This document shows positions 16,754-23,521 of a stretch of DNA of 33,605 nucleotides, one piece after another. The notes beneath the pieces are model-generated. The model ran no database searches. It worked only from the letters and a program-made list of their open reading frames with translations, and had not been told where the DNA came from. A program made the position numbers and the translations under genes. The stretch spans positions 4,402 to 38,006 of the forward strand of contig CAJUEG010000019.1 of the NCBI GenBank assembly GCA_910584835.1, in the 5' to 3' direction. This stretch comes from an uncultured Oscillospiraceae bacterium (GTDB lineage Bacteria; Bacillota; Clostridia; Oscillospirales; Oscillospiraceae). Each line of letters begins with the position of its first letter. Position 1 is the stretch's first letter.

Positions 16754-17343
16754 CCGTCATCGGCATCACCGGCCCCACCGGGGCGGGCAAGACCACCGTT
16801 TTGAACGTGCTGGAAGAGATGGGCGGGGCCGCGGCGGACTGCGACCAGGTGTATCACGGTCTGCTGCGCACCAGCGCCCCCCTCCAGGCAGAGCTTCGCG
16901 CCCGGTTCGGCGGGAAAATTTTTGCGGAAAATGGGGGCTTGCGCCGGAAGGAACTTGGTGCTATTGTATTTGAGGACCCGCAGGCGCTGGCCGACCTGAA
17001 CGCCGTCACCCACCGGCACATCATCGCCGAGCTGAAGCGGCTGATTGAGCGGGCCCGGGCGGAAAACCGCCCGGCCATCGCCCTGGACGCCATCGCCCTC
17101 ATTGAGAGCGGGGCGGCGGAGCTGTGCGATGTGACCATCGCCGTCACCGCCCCCGAGGATGTCCGCGTGGGGCGCATCATGGCCCGGGAGGGCATTTCGG
17201 AGGCCTATGCGCGCGCGCGGGTGCGGGCGCAGAAGCCCGGCTCCTGGTTCGAGGAGCACTGTACCTATACCCTGCGCAACAACGGGGACCGGGCCGGATT
17301 TGAAGCCCGAGCCCGGTCCCTGCTGACACAAATTCTTGATTAA
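16750..17343 (+). CDS. coaE: Dephospho-CoA kinase
   Basis: Phosphorylates the ribose 3'-hydroxyl of dephospho-CoA, the last step of coenzyme A synthesis. The 197-residue protein has a P-loop at GPTGAGKTT near residue 8, the substrate aspartate region AAADCDQVYHGLL near 32-44, the family block LADLNAVTHRHIIAELKRL near 80, and 'VTIAVTAPEDVRVGRIMARE' followed by an arginine-rich lid. The first glycine-rich loop (GITGPTGAGKTT) differs from the common GLTGGIGSGKS but keeps the Walker lysine. It overlaps the DUF4180 gene by four bases and lies 14 bases before the aminopeptidase gene. Confidence 0.94.
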   Translation: MTVIGITGPTGAGKTTVLNVLEEMGGAAADCDQVYHGLLRTSAPLQAELRARFGGKIFAENGGLRRKELGAIVFEDPQALADLNAVTHRHIIAELKRLIERARAENRPAIALDAIALIESGAAELCDVTIAVTAPEDVRVGRIMAREGISEAYARARVRAQKPGSWFEEHCTYTLRNNGDRAGFEARARSLLTQILD

Positions 17344-17357
17344 GGAGGATATTTGAC

Positions 17358-18761
17358 ATGGAAGAGAAAACGCCGGGCCAGCAGCTGCGGGAGGCGCTGC
17401 TGAACGAGAGAAAAAACGGCTGGGACGTGGTGGATGAGGCCACCCAGCGGGCCATCTCCGAATACTGCGAGGGCTATAAGACCTTCCTGAACAAGGGCAA
17501 GACGGAGCGGGACTGCGTGGACTACACGGTGGAGCTGGCCCAGGCCGCCGGCTTCGTCCCCTTTGAGCGGGGCATGGAGCTCCAGCCCGGGGCCAAGGTG
17601 TACCGGGTGAACCGGGGCAAGGGTGTCAACCTGGCCGTCATCGGCTCCGCGCCCCTGGACCAGGGGGTGTCCATCACCGCCTCCCACATCGACAGCCCCC
17701 GGCTGGACCTGAAGCCCACCCCCCTCTATGAGGACAGCGAGCTGGCCTTTTTCAAGACCCACTATTACGGCGGCATCCGCAAGTATCAGTGGGTGACCAT
17801 CCCCCTGGAGCTGCGGGGGGTCGTCGCCATGAAGGACGGCTCCATTGTCCGCGTGGCGGTGGGCTCCCACCCCGGCGACCCGCTGTTCACCATCGACGAC
17901 CTGCTCCCCCACCTGGGCTCCGACCAGTCCAAGAAGCCCCTGGGAGAGGCCATCCCCGCCGAAAACCTGAACATCCTGGTGGGCAGCCGCCCCCTCAAAG
18001 ACGACGACGGCAAGGACCGGGTGAAGCTGGCGGTGATGAAGCTGCTCTACGACCACTACGGCATCCGGGAGGCGGACTTCATCTCCGCCGAGATCGAGGC
18101 CGTCCCCGCCTTCAACGCGGTGGACATCGGCTTTGACCGCTCCCTCATCGGGGCCTACGGCCACGACGACCGGGTGTGCGGCTACGCCGGGCTGAAGGCC
18201 CTGCTGGACCTGGACGGCGTGCCCGTGCGCACCGCCGTGTGCGTGCTGGCGGACAAGGAGGAGATCGGCTCCGAGGGGGTGAGCGGCATGCAGTCCGCTT
18301 TCTTCGAGACCTTCGTGGGCGACCTGTGCGCCAGCCAGAAGGTGCCCCTGCGGGTGTGCCTGGAGAAATCCTTCTGCCTGTCCACCGACGTGACGGCGGC
18401 CTTCGACCCCAACTTTGCCGAGGTGTACGAGAAGAACAACTCCGCCAAGGTGAACTACGGCGTGGGGCTGTGCAAGTACACCGGCTCCCGGGGCAAGGGA
18501 GGCGCCTCCGACGCCGGGGCCGAGGTAGTGGCCTACGTCCGCCGCCTGCTGGACGACAAGGGCGTTTTGTGGCAGATGGCCGAGCTGGGCAAGACCGACC
18601 AGGGCGGCGGCGGCACCGTGGCCTGCTACATGGCCAACCGCAACATCGACACCCTGGACGCGGGCGTGCCCGTATTGAGCATGCACTCCCCCTTTGAGAC
18701 CGTGTCCAAGCTGGACTGCTACATGACCTACGCCGCCTGCAAGGCGGTGTACCAGGGGTGA
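17358..18761 (+). CDS. M18 family aminopeptidase
   Basis: A metalloaminopeptidase that removes N-terminal residues (often acidic or hydrophobic) from peptides in the cytoplasm. The 467-residue product has the zinc ligands and catalytic residues of peptidase family M18: ASHIDSPRLDLK (H110, D112), LADKEEIGSEGVSG with the catalytic and zinc glutamates, 'LSTDVTAAFDPNF' and the C-terminal VLSMHSPFETVSKLD histidine. 'NLNILVGSRPLKDDD' and YGGIRKYQWV are also typical. The start has AAGGAGGA eight bases upstream. The stop overlaps the following GTG start, so the acetyltransferase is coupled. Confidence 0.95.
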   Translation: MEEKTPGQQLREALLNERKNGWDVVDEATQRAISEYCEGYKTFLNKGKTERDCVDYTVELAQAAGFVPFERGMELQPGAKVYRVNRGKGVNLAVIGSAPLDQGVSITASHIDSPRLDLKPTPLYEDSELAFFKTHYYGGIRKYQWVTIPLELRGVVAMKDGSIVRVAVGSHPGDPLFTIDDLLPHLGSDQSKKPLGEAIPAENLNILVGSRPLKDDDGKDRVKLAVMKLLYDHYGIREADFISAEIEAVPAFNAVDIGFDRSLIGAYGHDDRVCGYAGLKALLDLDGVPVRTAVCVLADKEEIGSEGVSGMQSAFFETFVGDLCASQKVPLRVCLEKSFCLSTDVTAAFDPNFAEVYEKNNSAKVNYGVGLCKYTGSRGKGGASDAGAEVVAYVRRLLDDKGVLWQMAELGKTDQGGGGTVACYMANRNIDTLDAGVPVLSMHSPFETVSKLDCYMTYAACKAVYQG

Positions 18762-19198
18762 GCGCGGTCCACTTGGAACCTATCGGCCCGGATAATTGGC
18801 GCGAACCCCTGGCCGTCCGGGAGGACCAGCGGCGGTTCGTGAGCGGCCCCGGCGGGATATTGGCCCGGGCCTACGCCTACCGGGGCCTGGGCAGCCAGGC
18901 CAGACTGATTTTGGACGGCGACATCCCCGTGGGGATGCTGCTGTATTACAACTGGCCTGAGCGCGGGCAGTATGTGTTCAGCCACCTGCTCATCGACCAG
19001 CGGTACCAGCGCCGCGGCTTCGGCGAGGCCGCCGCCCGGCTGGCCCTGGACGAGATGCGGGCGGACGGCCGCTATTCCCAGGTCGGCCTGTGCTATGTGG
19101 AGGGTGACGAGCCCGCCCGGCTGCTGTACGAGAAGCTGGGTTTCCGCCGCACCGGCGAGGCGGACGGGGACGAGATTATCATGGAGCTTACCCTATAG
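18758..19198 (+). CDS. GNAT family N-acetyltransferase
   Basis: The 146-residue protein carries the acetyl-CoA binding pattern of GNAT enzymes: a beta-strand FSHLLIDQRYQRRGFGEAAARLAL, where the Q/R-x-x-G-x-G/A motif is QRRGFG, and VGLCYVEGDEPARLLYEKLGFRRTGE for motif B. It most resembles the spermidine/spermine type by length and layout, but the substrate cannot be determined. The start is GTG at 18758, overlapping the aminopeptidase stop as GTGA. It is the last gene of the run that begins with the HAD-TsaC fusion, and is followed by a terminator hairpin. Confidence 0.9.
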   Translation: MSAVHLEPIGPDNWREPLAVREDQRRFVSGPGGILARAYAYRGLGSQARLILDGDIPVGMLLYYNWPERGQYVFSHLLIDQRYQRRGFGEAAARLALDEMRADGRYSQVGLCYVEGDEPARLLYEKLGFRRTGEADGDEIIMELTL

Positions 19199-19205
19199 AC
19201 GGATA

Positions 19206-19250
19206 AAAAACCCCCTTTTTGCGGATACTGTTCCGCAAAAGGGGGTTTTT
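19206..19250 (+). terminator. Terminator hairpin that also holds the tepA ribosome binding site
   Basis: AAAAACCCCC plus TTTTTGCGGA pairs with TCCGCAAAAGGGGGTTTTT, giving about an 18-base-pair stem with one bulged T and a TACTGT-like loop, ending in a T-run. The same right arm supplies AGGGGG seven bases before the tepA ATG at 19253. The hairpin would therefore end the acetyltransferase transcript and, in read-through RNA, hide the tepA binding site. Confidence 0.85.
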
Positions 19251-19252
19251 CC

Positions 19253-19966
19253 ATGACTGAGGAGACCAGACCGACGGAAAACGGCGAAAACGAGGAGCAG
19301 GACCAGCTCCGCCAGGACATTGTGGACCTGGGGTCCAGCACCGTCAAGACAAAGGACGGCACCATCCACACACTCACCATCGTGGGCACCATCGAGGGCC
19401 ACCAGGAGGAGCGCTCGGGGGCCAAGACCACCAAATACGAGCATGTGCTCCCCCTTCTCACCGCTGTGGAGGAGAGCGACGAGGCGGACGGCCTGCTGAT
19501 TCTGCTCAACACCATGGGGGGCGATATCGAGGCGGGTCTTGCCATCGCGGAGATGATCTCCGGCATGCGCAAGCCCACCGTCTCCCTGGTGCTGGGGGGC
19601 GGGCACTCCATCGGCGTGCCCCTGGCGGTGGCCGCCAAGGAGTCCTTCATTGTCCCCTCCGGGGCCATGACCATCCACCCGGTGCGGCTCAACGGGCTGG
19701 TCATCGGGGTGAGCCAGACCTTCCACTACTTTGAGCGCATCCAGGACCGCATCTGCGACTTCGTCACCCGCAACAGCCGCATCAGCCGGCAGGACTTCGA
19801 GCACCTGATGCTCAACACCGGGGAGATGGCCGCCGACGTGGGCAGCGTCATCTACGGCAGGGAGGCGGTGGAGCTGGGACTCATCGACCACCTGGGCGGC
19901 CTGTCCGACGCGCTGGCCTGCCTGCACCAGAGGATGCGGGAGGAAAAGGAGCGGCGGGAAATCTGA
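19253..19966 (+). CDS. tepA: TepA-like ClpP-family serine protease
   Basis: TepA is a ClpP-fold protease without a Clp ATPase partner; in Bacillus it was described as translocation-enhancing. The 237-residue product follows the TepA pattern closely: HTLTIVGTIEGH, TTKYEHVLPLLTAVEES, LLILLNTMGGDIEAGLAIAEM, the nucleophile serine S119 in LVLGGGHSIGVPLAVA and the histidine H142 in AMTIHPVRLNGLVIGV. Aspartates in the region after 'TRNSRISRQDFEHLML' could complete the triad. No signal peptide is present. The ATG follows a terminator hairpin by two bases, so expression needs either read-through or a start inside the hairpin. A glutamate-rich N-terminus is ordinary for the family. Confidence 0.93.
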   Translation: MTEETRPTENGENEEQDQLRQDIVDLGSSTVKTKDGTIHTLTIVGTIEGHQEERSGAKTTKYEHVLPLLTAVEESDEADGLLILLNTMGGDIEAGLAIAEMISGMRKPTVSLVLGGGHSIGVPLAVAAKESFIVPSGAMTIHPVRLNGLVIGVSQTFHYFERIQDRICDFVTRNSRISRQDFEHLMLNTGEMAADVGSVIYGREAVELGLIDHLGGLSDALACLHQRMREEKERREI

Positions 19967-20033
19967 CCGGGGGTCCCGCATGCGGGCACCCAAAAGCTGC
20001 GTCAATAACCGAAGCGCATAGCTGCGTGGGCAA

Positions 20034-20106
20034 AATTGCCGCGGGCAAGGCCAAAATCCCAGAAATACCTTGTGTACTCCCAGATTCTGCGCCGCCCGCG
20101 GCAATT
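20034..20106. repeat. Inverted repeat in the tepA-gtrA gap
   Basis: AATTGCCGCGGGC (20034-20046) and its exact complement (20094-20106) flank a 47-base loop. This is the largest symmetric structure in the 237-base convergent gap. No T-tract is attached, so it is more like an intergenic element than a terminator. Confidence 0.65.
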
Positions 20107-20156
20107 CGCGCCGTCAAAATGTGTGCTGAGGCTGTCAATACAGGTTCCTGTCCACA

Positions 20157-20198
20157 AGCGGTCAATGCCGGCCAAGTCTCCAGCCGGCATTGACCGCT
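20157..20198. terminator. Perfect 16-base-pair hairpin downstream of gtrA-like gene
   Basis: AGCGGTCAATGCCGGC (20157-20172) and GCCGGCATTGACCGCT (20183-20198) are exact complements with a 10-base loop. It stands six bases after the GtrA-like gene's stop and in the convergent gap with tepA. Neither side has a good T-run (GTTTCTC on the plus side), so it could terminate weakly or protect the 3' end. Confidence 0.6.
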
Positions 20199-20203
20199 GT
20201 TTC

Positions 20204-20785
20204 TCAGGCTTTCTTGGCCTCCCCCTCGGGGAAGATGATCTTGTTGACGAAGAAAAAGATCACCATGGAGATGCCGCCGTTGAGGATGGTGGTGCCGATG
20301 TTGTAGATGAAGTCGGGGACGAACAGCCCGGCCACCGCCACCCACACGCAGTTGATGGAGTTGACAATGCAGTTGATGACAATAAACGCGATGACATACC
20401 ACACAATCTGCTTGCCCAGGTTGCCCTTGCTGCGGAACACGAAGTTCTTCTGGATGGGGAAGTTGATGATCTCCCCGATGGCCATGGCGATCATGTAGGC
20501 GATGAAGTAGCCCAGGCCGCCGCCCACAATGGCCTGCCCTGCGTCGTTATACTTCACGGCGTAGCCGAAGATGTTCCAGTCGAAGTCCACCCCGAACAGG
20601 CTGACGGGGATGCCCGGCCAGCCGAATTCCACGTCCTTCAGGTTCTCGAAGGCGTAGGGCAGCCCTTGCAGGATGAAGTACTTCATCACGGTGATGAGGT
20701 TGCTCACGATGACGAACAGCCCGCCCTCCCGGATCCACTTGGCCGCGGCGGGGTGCTTTTCCGCGAAATCAGTCCAGAATTTCAT
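20204..20785 (-). CDS. GtrA-like membrane protein
   Basis: The 193-residue protein has four hydrophobic helices in GtrA arrangement, with KFWTDFAEKHPAAAKWIREG at the N-terminus, GGGLGYFIAYMIAMAIGEIINFPIQKNFVFRS (helix then the Q-K-x-x-V-F-R motif of GtrA) and two C-terminal helices ending NKIIFPEGEAKKA. GtrA proteins are thought to flip or present polyprenyl-linked sugars across the membrane for glycosylation of surface polymers. A 50-residue insert between helices one and two (FENLKDVEFGWPGIPVSLFG...) is longer than in minimal GtrA proteins. It starts 12 bases after the GH3 stop, with GGAGGGAAAACC as binding site, so it shares the glycosidase transcript. Confidence 0.88.
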   Translation of the reverse strand: MKFWTDFAEKHPAAAKWIREGGLFVIVSNLITVMKYFILQGLPYAFENLKDVEFGWPGIPVSLFGVDFDWNIFGYAVKYNDAGQAIVGGGLGYFIAYMIAMAIGEIINFPIQKNFVFRSKGNLGKQIVWYVIAFIVINCIVNSINCVWVAVAGLFVPDFIYNIGTTILNGGISMVIFFFVNKIIFPEGEAKKA

Positions 20786-20797
20786 GGTTTTCCCTCC

Positions 20798-23215
20798 TTA
20801 ATGAATGGCGTCCGCCGCCTTGCGCTTCTTGCCCGCGCGGAAAAAGCCGCCGATCACGGCCCCCAGGCCCTTGAAGAAGTGGCCGTTGACGATGGTGAGG
20901 ATGCCCTCCGCCATCTCCATGGTGCAGATGCCGCCGGTCATCTTGGCGATGGCCCGGAAGGGCATATTGTAGTTGAACAGCAGGTTCAGGTTGGGCTGGC
21001 CCTTCTCGATGCTCTTGTTGATGAAGTGGGTGAGGATTTTGTAGGCCAGCCGGCCCGCGGCGCCCTTGGCGTAGTACATCTGGCACAGGGCGTCGTTCAT
21101 GTCCAGCATCCCGCTCCAGTGGCCGTCGGGGATGGGGCGGCCCAGCAGGGCCTCAAACTCCCCGTCGGAGACGGCCTTGATGTCGCCGGAGAAGTACTTG
21201 GCGAACTTGGCCTTGTCATAGGGGCTGGCGGCCCCGGTGCCCTGCACCTCCACGGTGCCGGACAGCTTGATATCGGCGGCGGACGCGCCGATCATCACCG
21301 TCCACTGGCCGCCCTCCACCTCGAACCGGTTGGTGTCCACGTTGAAGTAGCGGAACGCCTTGTCGTCCAGGGGGATAGTCACCTTCTTAGACTCGCCCGC
21401 CTTCAGGAACACCTTGGCAAAGCCCTTCAGCTCCTTGGCCGGGCGGAACACGTCGCCGTCCGGCTTGGACACGTACAGCTGGGCCACCTCCGCGCCGTCC
21501 ATGCCGCCGGTGTTCTTGAGGGTGAACGTGGCCTCTTTGCCCGTCACAGTCAAATCGCTGTACTCGAAAGTGGTGTAGCTCAGCCCGAAGCCGAAGGGGA
21601 ACAGCACGGGCACCTTGGCCGTCTCAAAGTAGCGGTAGCCCACATACAGGCCCTCCCGGTACTCGGCGTTGCGCTCCTTGGAGGGGAAGTAGGGGGCGGA
21701 GGACACGTCCTCGTAACGGACGGGGTAGCTCTCCGCCAGCTTGCCGGAGGGGTTCACCTGGCCCATGATGACCTTGAGGACGGAGGACGCCCCCGCCTGT
21801 CCGCACAGGTAGCCGTGTACCAGCGCCTTGACCTTGGGCAGCCAGGGCATCTCCACCGCGGAGCCGGCGGACATGACGGCCACCACGTTGGGGTTGGCCG
21901 CCGCCACCGCTTCCAGCAGGTCGATCTGGCTCTGGGGCAGCTTCATGTGGGAGCGGTCCAGGCCCTCGCTCTCGCTGATCTCGTCCAGGCCGATATACAG
22001 CAGGACAATGTCGGCCTGTTTCGCCAGCTCCACGGCCCTGGCCTGCATGGCCGGGTCGCCCTTGCCGGAGCGGGGATAGCCCGGCTCGAAACCGGCCACG
22101 TCCAGGTCGAAATTCTTGATGACATCCATGGCGTGATCCAGCTTGGTGGGGTTCACCACGGAGGAGCCCGCGCCCTGATAGCGGGCCTTCTGGGCGAACT
22201 CCCCAATGACGGCCACCTTGGCGCCCTTCTTAAGGGGCAGGATGTTTTCCTCGTTTTTCAGCAGCACGATGGACTGCTCGCTGGCCCTGGCGGCCAGGTT
22301 GTGGTGGGCGTCGATGTCGAAGGGCTTGCCGGCCAGCGGCTTGACCGCCTTGGTCACCGGCAGAATCACGTCCAGCAGCTCATCCAAGCGCTGGTCCAGC
22401 AGCTCCTGGCTGAGCCTGCCGGACTTCACCGCGTCGATGAGCTCCAGGTCGGAGTCGCCCCCGGTGGTGGGCATCTCCAGGTGGGAGCCCGCCCGGACGC
22501 CCTCCACATGGTCGTTGGAGCCGCCCCAGTCGGAAACCACAAAGCCCTCAAACCCCCACTGATCCCGGAGAATCTCCTGGAGCAGGTGCTTGTTCTCGTT
22601 GGCATATGTCCCGTTCACCCGGTTGTAGGAGGACATGATGGACTTGGCCTTCCCCTCCTTCACCGCGATCTCAAACCCGGTGAGGTAGATCTCTCTCAGC
22701 GTCCGTTCATCCATGACGGAATCGGAGGCCATCCGCCGCAGCTCCTGGGAGTTGGCGGCGAAGTGCTTGGGGCAGGCGGCCACGCCGTTTTTCTGGATGC
22801 CCCGGATATAGCTGGCCGCCATCTTGCCCGCCAGGTAGGGGTCCTCGGAGAAATACTCGAAGTTCCGCCCGCACAGCGGGGAGCGCTTCACGTTCAGCCC
22901 GGGGCCCAGCACCACGCCCACCCCCTGGGAGGCGGCCTCCTCCCCCAGGTGCGCGCCGATCTCCTCGCCCAGGGACGGGTCCCAAGAGTTGGCCACGGTG
23001 GCGGCGGTGGGGAAGCAGGTGGCGGGCAGCGACGGGTTCAGCCCCAGCTGATCCCCCTCCCCGGCCTGCTTGCGGATGCCGTGGGGGCCGTCGGACAGGG
23101 TCATGTTGGGCACGCCCAGCCGCTCCACGCTCCGCGTCTGCCAGAAGTCCTTGCCGGAGAAGAGGTAGCACTTCTCCTCCAGGGTCATCTGCTTGATAAT
23201 GTCCGCATGTTTCAA
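20798..23215 (-). CDS. GH3 beta-glucosidase-like glycoside hydrolase, canonical domain order
   Basis: Hydrolyses terminal beta-linked sugars with retention. The 805-residue product has the GH3 (alpha/beta)8 domain first, with LSDGPHGIRKQ near residue 40, CGRNFEYFSEDPYLAG near 115-130 and nucleophile D229 in FVVSDWGG. The alpha/beta sandwich domain includes SESEGLDRSHMKLP, where the acid/base glutamate is expected, and is followed by a fibronectin-III-like domain (LKNTGGMDGAEVAQLYV, LKGFAKVFLKAGESK). No signal peptide is present, so the enzyme is probably cytoplasmic. The last 130 residues, after VEVQGTG, form a partly hydrophobic extension I do not recognise. The start is TTG with GAGGAGG seven bases upstream; the nearby ATG is out of frame. 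Confidence 0.94.
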   Translation of the reverse strand: MKHADIIKQMTLEEKCYLFSGKDFWQTRSVERLGVPNMTLSDGPHGIRKQAGEGDQLGLNPSLPATCFPTAATVANSWDPSLGEEIGAHLGEEAASQGVGVVLGPGLNVKRSPLCGRNFEYFSEDPYLAGKMAASYIRGIQKNGVAACPKHFAANSQELRRMASDSVMDERTLREIYLTGFEIAVKEGKAKSIMSSYNRVNGTYANENKHLLQEILRDQWGFEGFVVSDWGGSNDHVEGVRAGSHLEMPTTGGDSDLELIDAVKSGRLSQELLDQRLDELLDVILPVTKAVKPLAGKPFDIDAHHNLAARASEQSIVLLKNEENILPLKKGAKVAVIGEFAQKARYQGAGSSVVNPTKLDHAMDVIKNFDLDVAGFEPGYPRSGKGDPAMQARAVELAKQADIVLLYIGLDEISESEGLDRSHMKLPQSQIDLLEAVAAANPNVVAVMSAGSAVEMPWLPKVKALVHGYLCGQAGASSVLKVIMGQVNPSGKLAESYPVRYEDVSSAPYFPSKERNAEYREGLYVGYRYFETAKVPVLFPFGFGLSYTTFEYSDLTVTGKEATFTLKNTGGMDGAEVAQLYVSKPDGDVFRPAKELKGFAKVFLKAGESKKVTIPLDDKAFRYFNVDTNRFEVEGGQWTVMIGASAADIKLSGTVEVQGTGAASPYDKAKFAKYFSGDIKAVSDGEFEALLGRPIPDGHWSGMLDMNDALCQMYYAKGAAGRLAYKILTHFINKSIEKGQPNLNLLFNYNMPFRAIAKMTGGICTMEMAEGILTIVNGHFFKGLGAVIGGFFRAGKKRKAADAIH

Positions 23216-23233
23216 ACCGATTCCTCCTCACTG

Positions 23234-23248
23234 GTTTTATGATAAAAC
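23234..23248. promoter_or_regulatory. 15-base palindrome upstream of the GH3 gene
   Basis: GTTTTAT-G-ATAAAAC is a perfect palindrome 19 bases from the TTG start and just ahead of the GAGGAGG site. It is AT-rich in very GC-rich surroundings and would suit an operator near the transcript start. The regulator is unknown. Confidence 0.45.
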
Positions 23249-23399
23249 AACGTGTTTTTACATTTATTCCGATGGGAAAGGCACTGGACAAATCCGGGGA
23301 GCGGTTTCCCTGGATTTGTTCAAAGCCCTCCCAGCCCCGCCCCCGCCTTGCGGCGGGAGCGGGGGGGGGGCTGTTTCGATCTCTGCTGCCGCGCTTTAT

Positions 23400-23429
23400 C
23401 TGTCCGCGGCGCACGGCTTCCCTTCGTCT
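23400..23429. repeat. Dispersed repeat copy (25 of 30 bases match 33576-33605)
   Basis: CTGTCCGCGGCGCACGGCTT and the next ten bases align without gaps to the stretch at the right end of the window, with five mismatches. Both lie in intergenic DNA next to CCGCGCTT-type sequence, so this looks like a degenerate repeat family. Confidence 0.6.
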
Positions 23430-23521
23430 CGGGTAAAACCCATTCGGGCCTTCGGCCCTGTCTGGGCTCTTGTCCCCGCTTCGGTCCGTCCGCGCCGCTC
23501 TCGGCGGTTCAGCGCTTCTGC

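Larger units (their letters stand above)
23216..23521. other. 306-base GC-rich gap between the two GH3 genes
   Basis: No gene is seen. On the minus strand, after the permuted GH3 stop, come GC-rich repeat DNA, a GGGCC/GGCCC hairpin (about 23446-23459), a 30-base stretch matching the repeat near 33576, a ten-G run (23361-23370) beside a CCCGCC-type hairpin, an ACAAATCC inverted repeat (23288-23319), and finally the palindrome and ribosome binding site of the next GH3 gene. A possible promoter for that gene is TTGTCC, 17 bases, AATAAA. Confidence 0.6.

Noticed and set aside
20036..23242. Open frame of 1068 codons on the plus strand opposite the GH3 gene
   Set aside because: Composition is Gly/His/Val/Leu/Gln-rich, as expected from the complement of GC-rich codons. 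It is fully antisense to two clear genes and lacks any recognisable domain.
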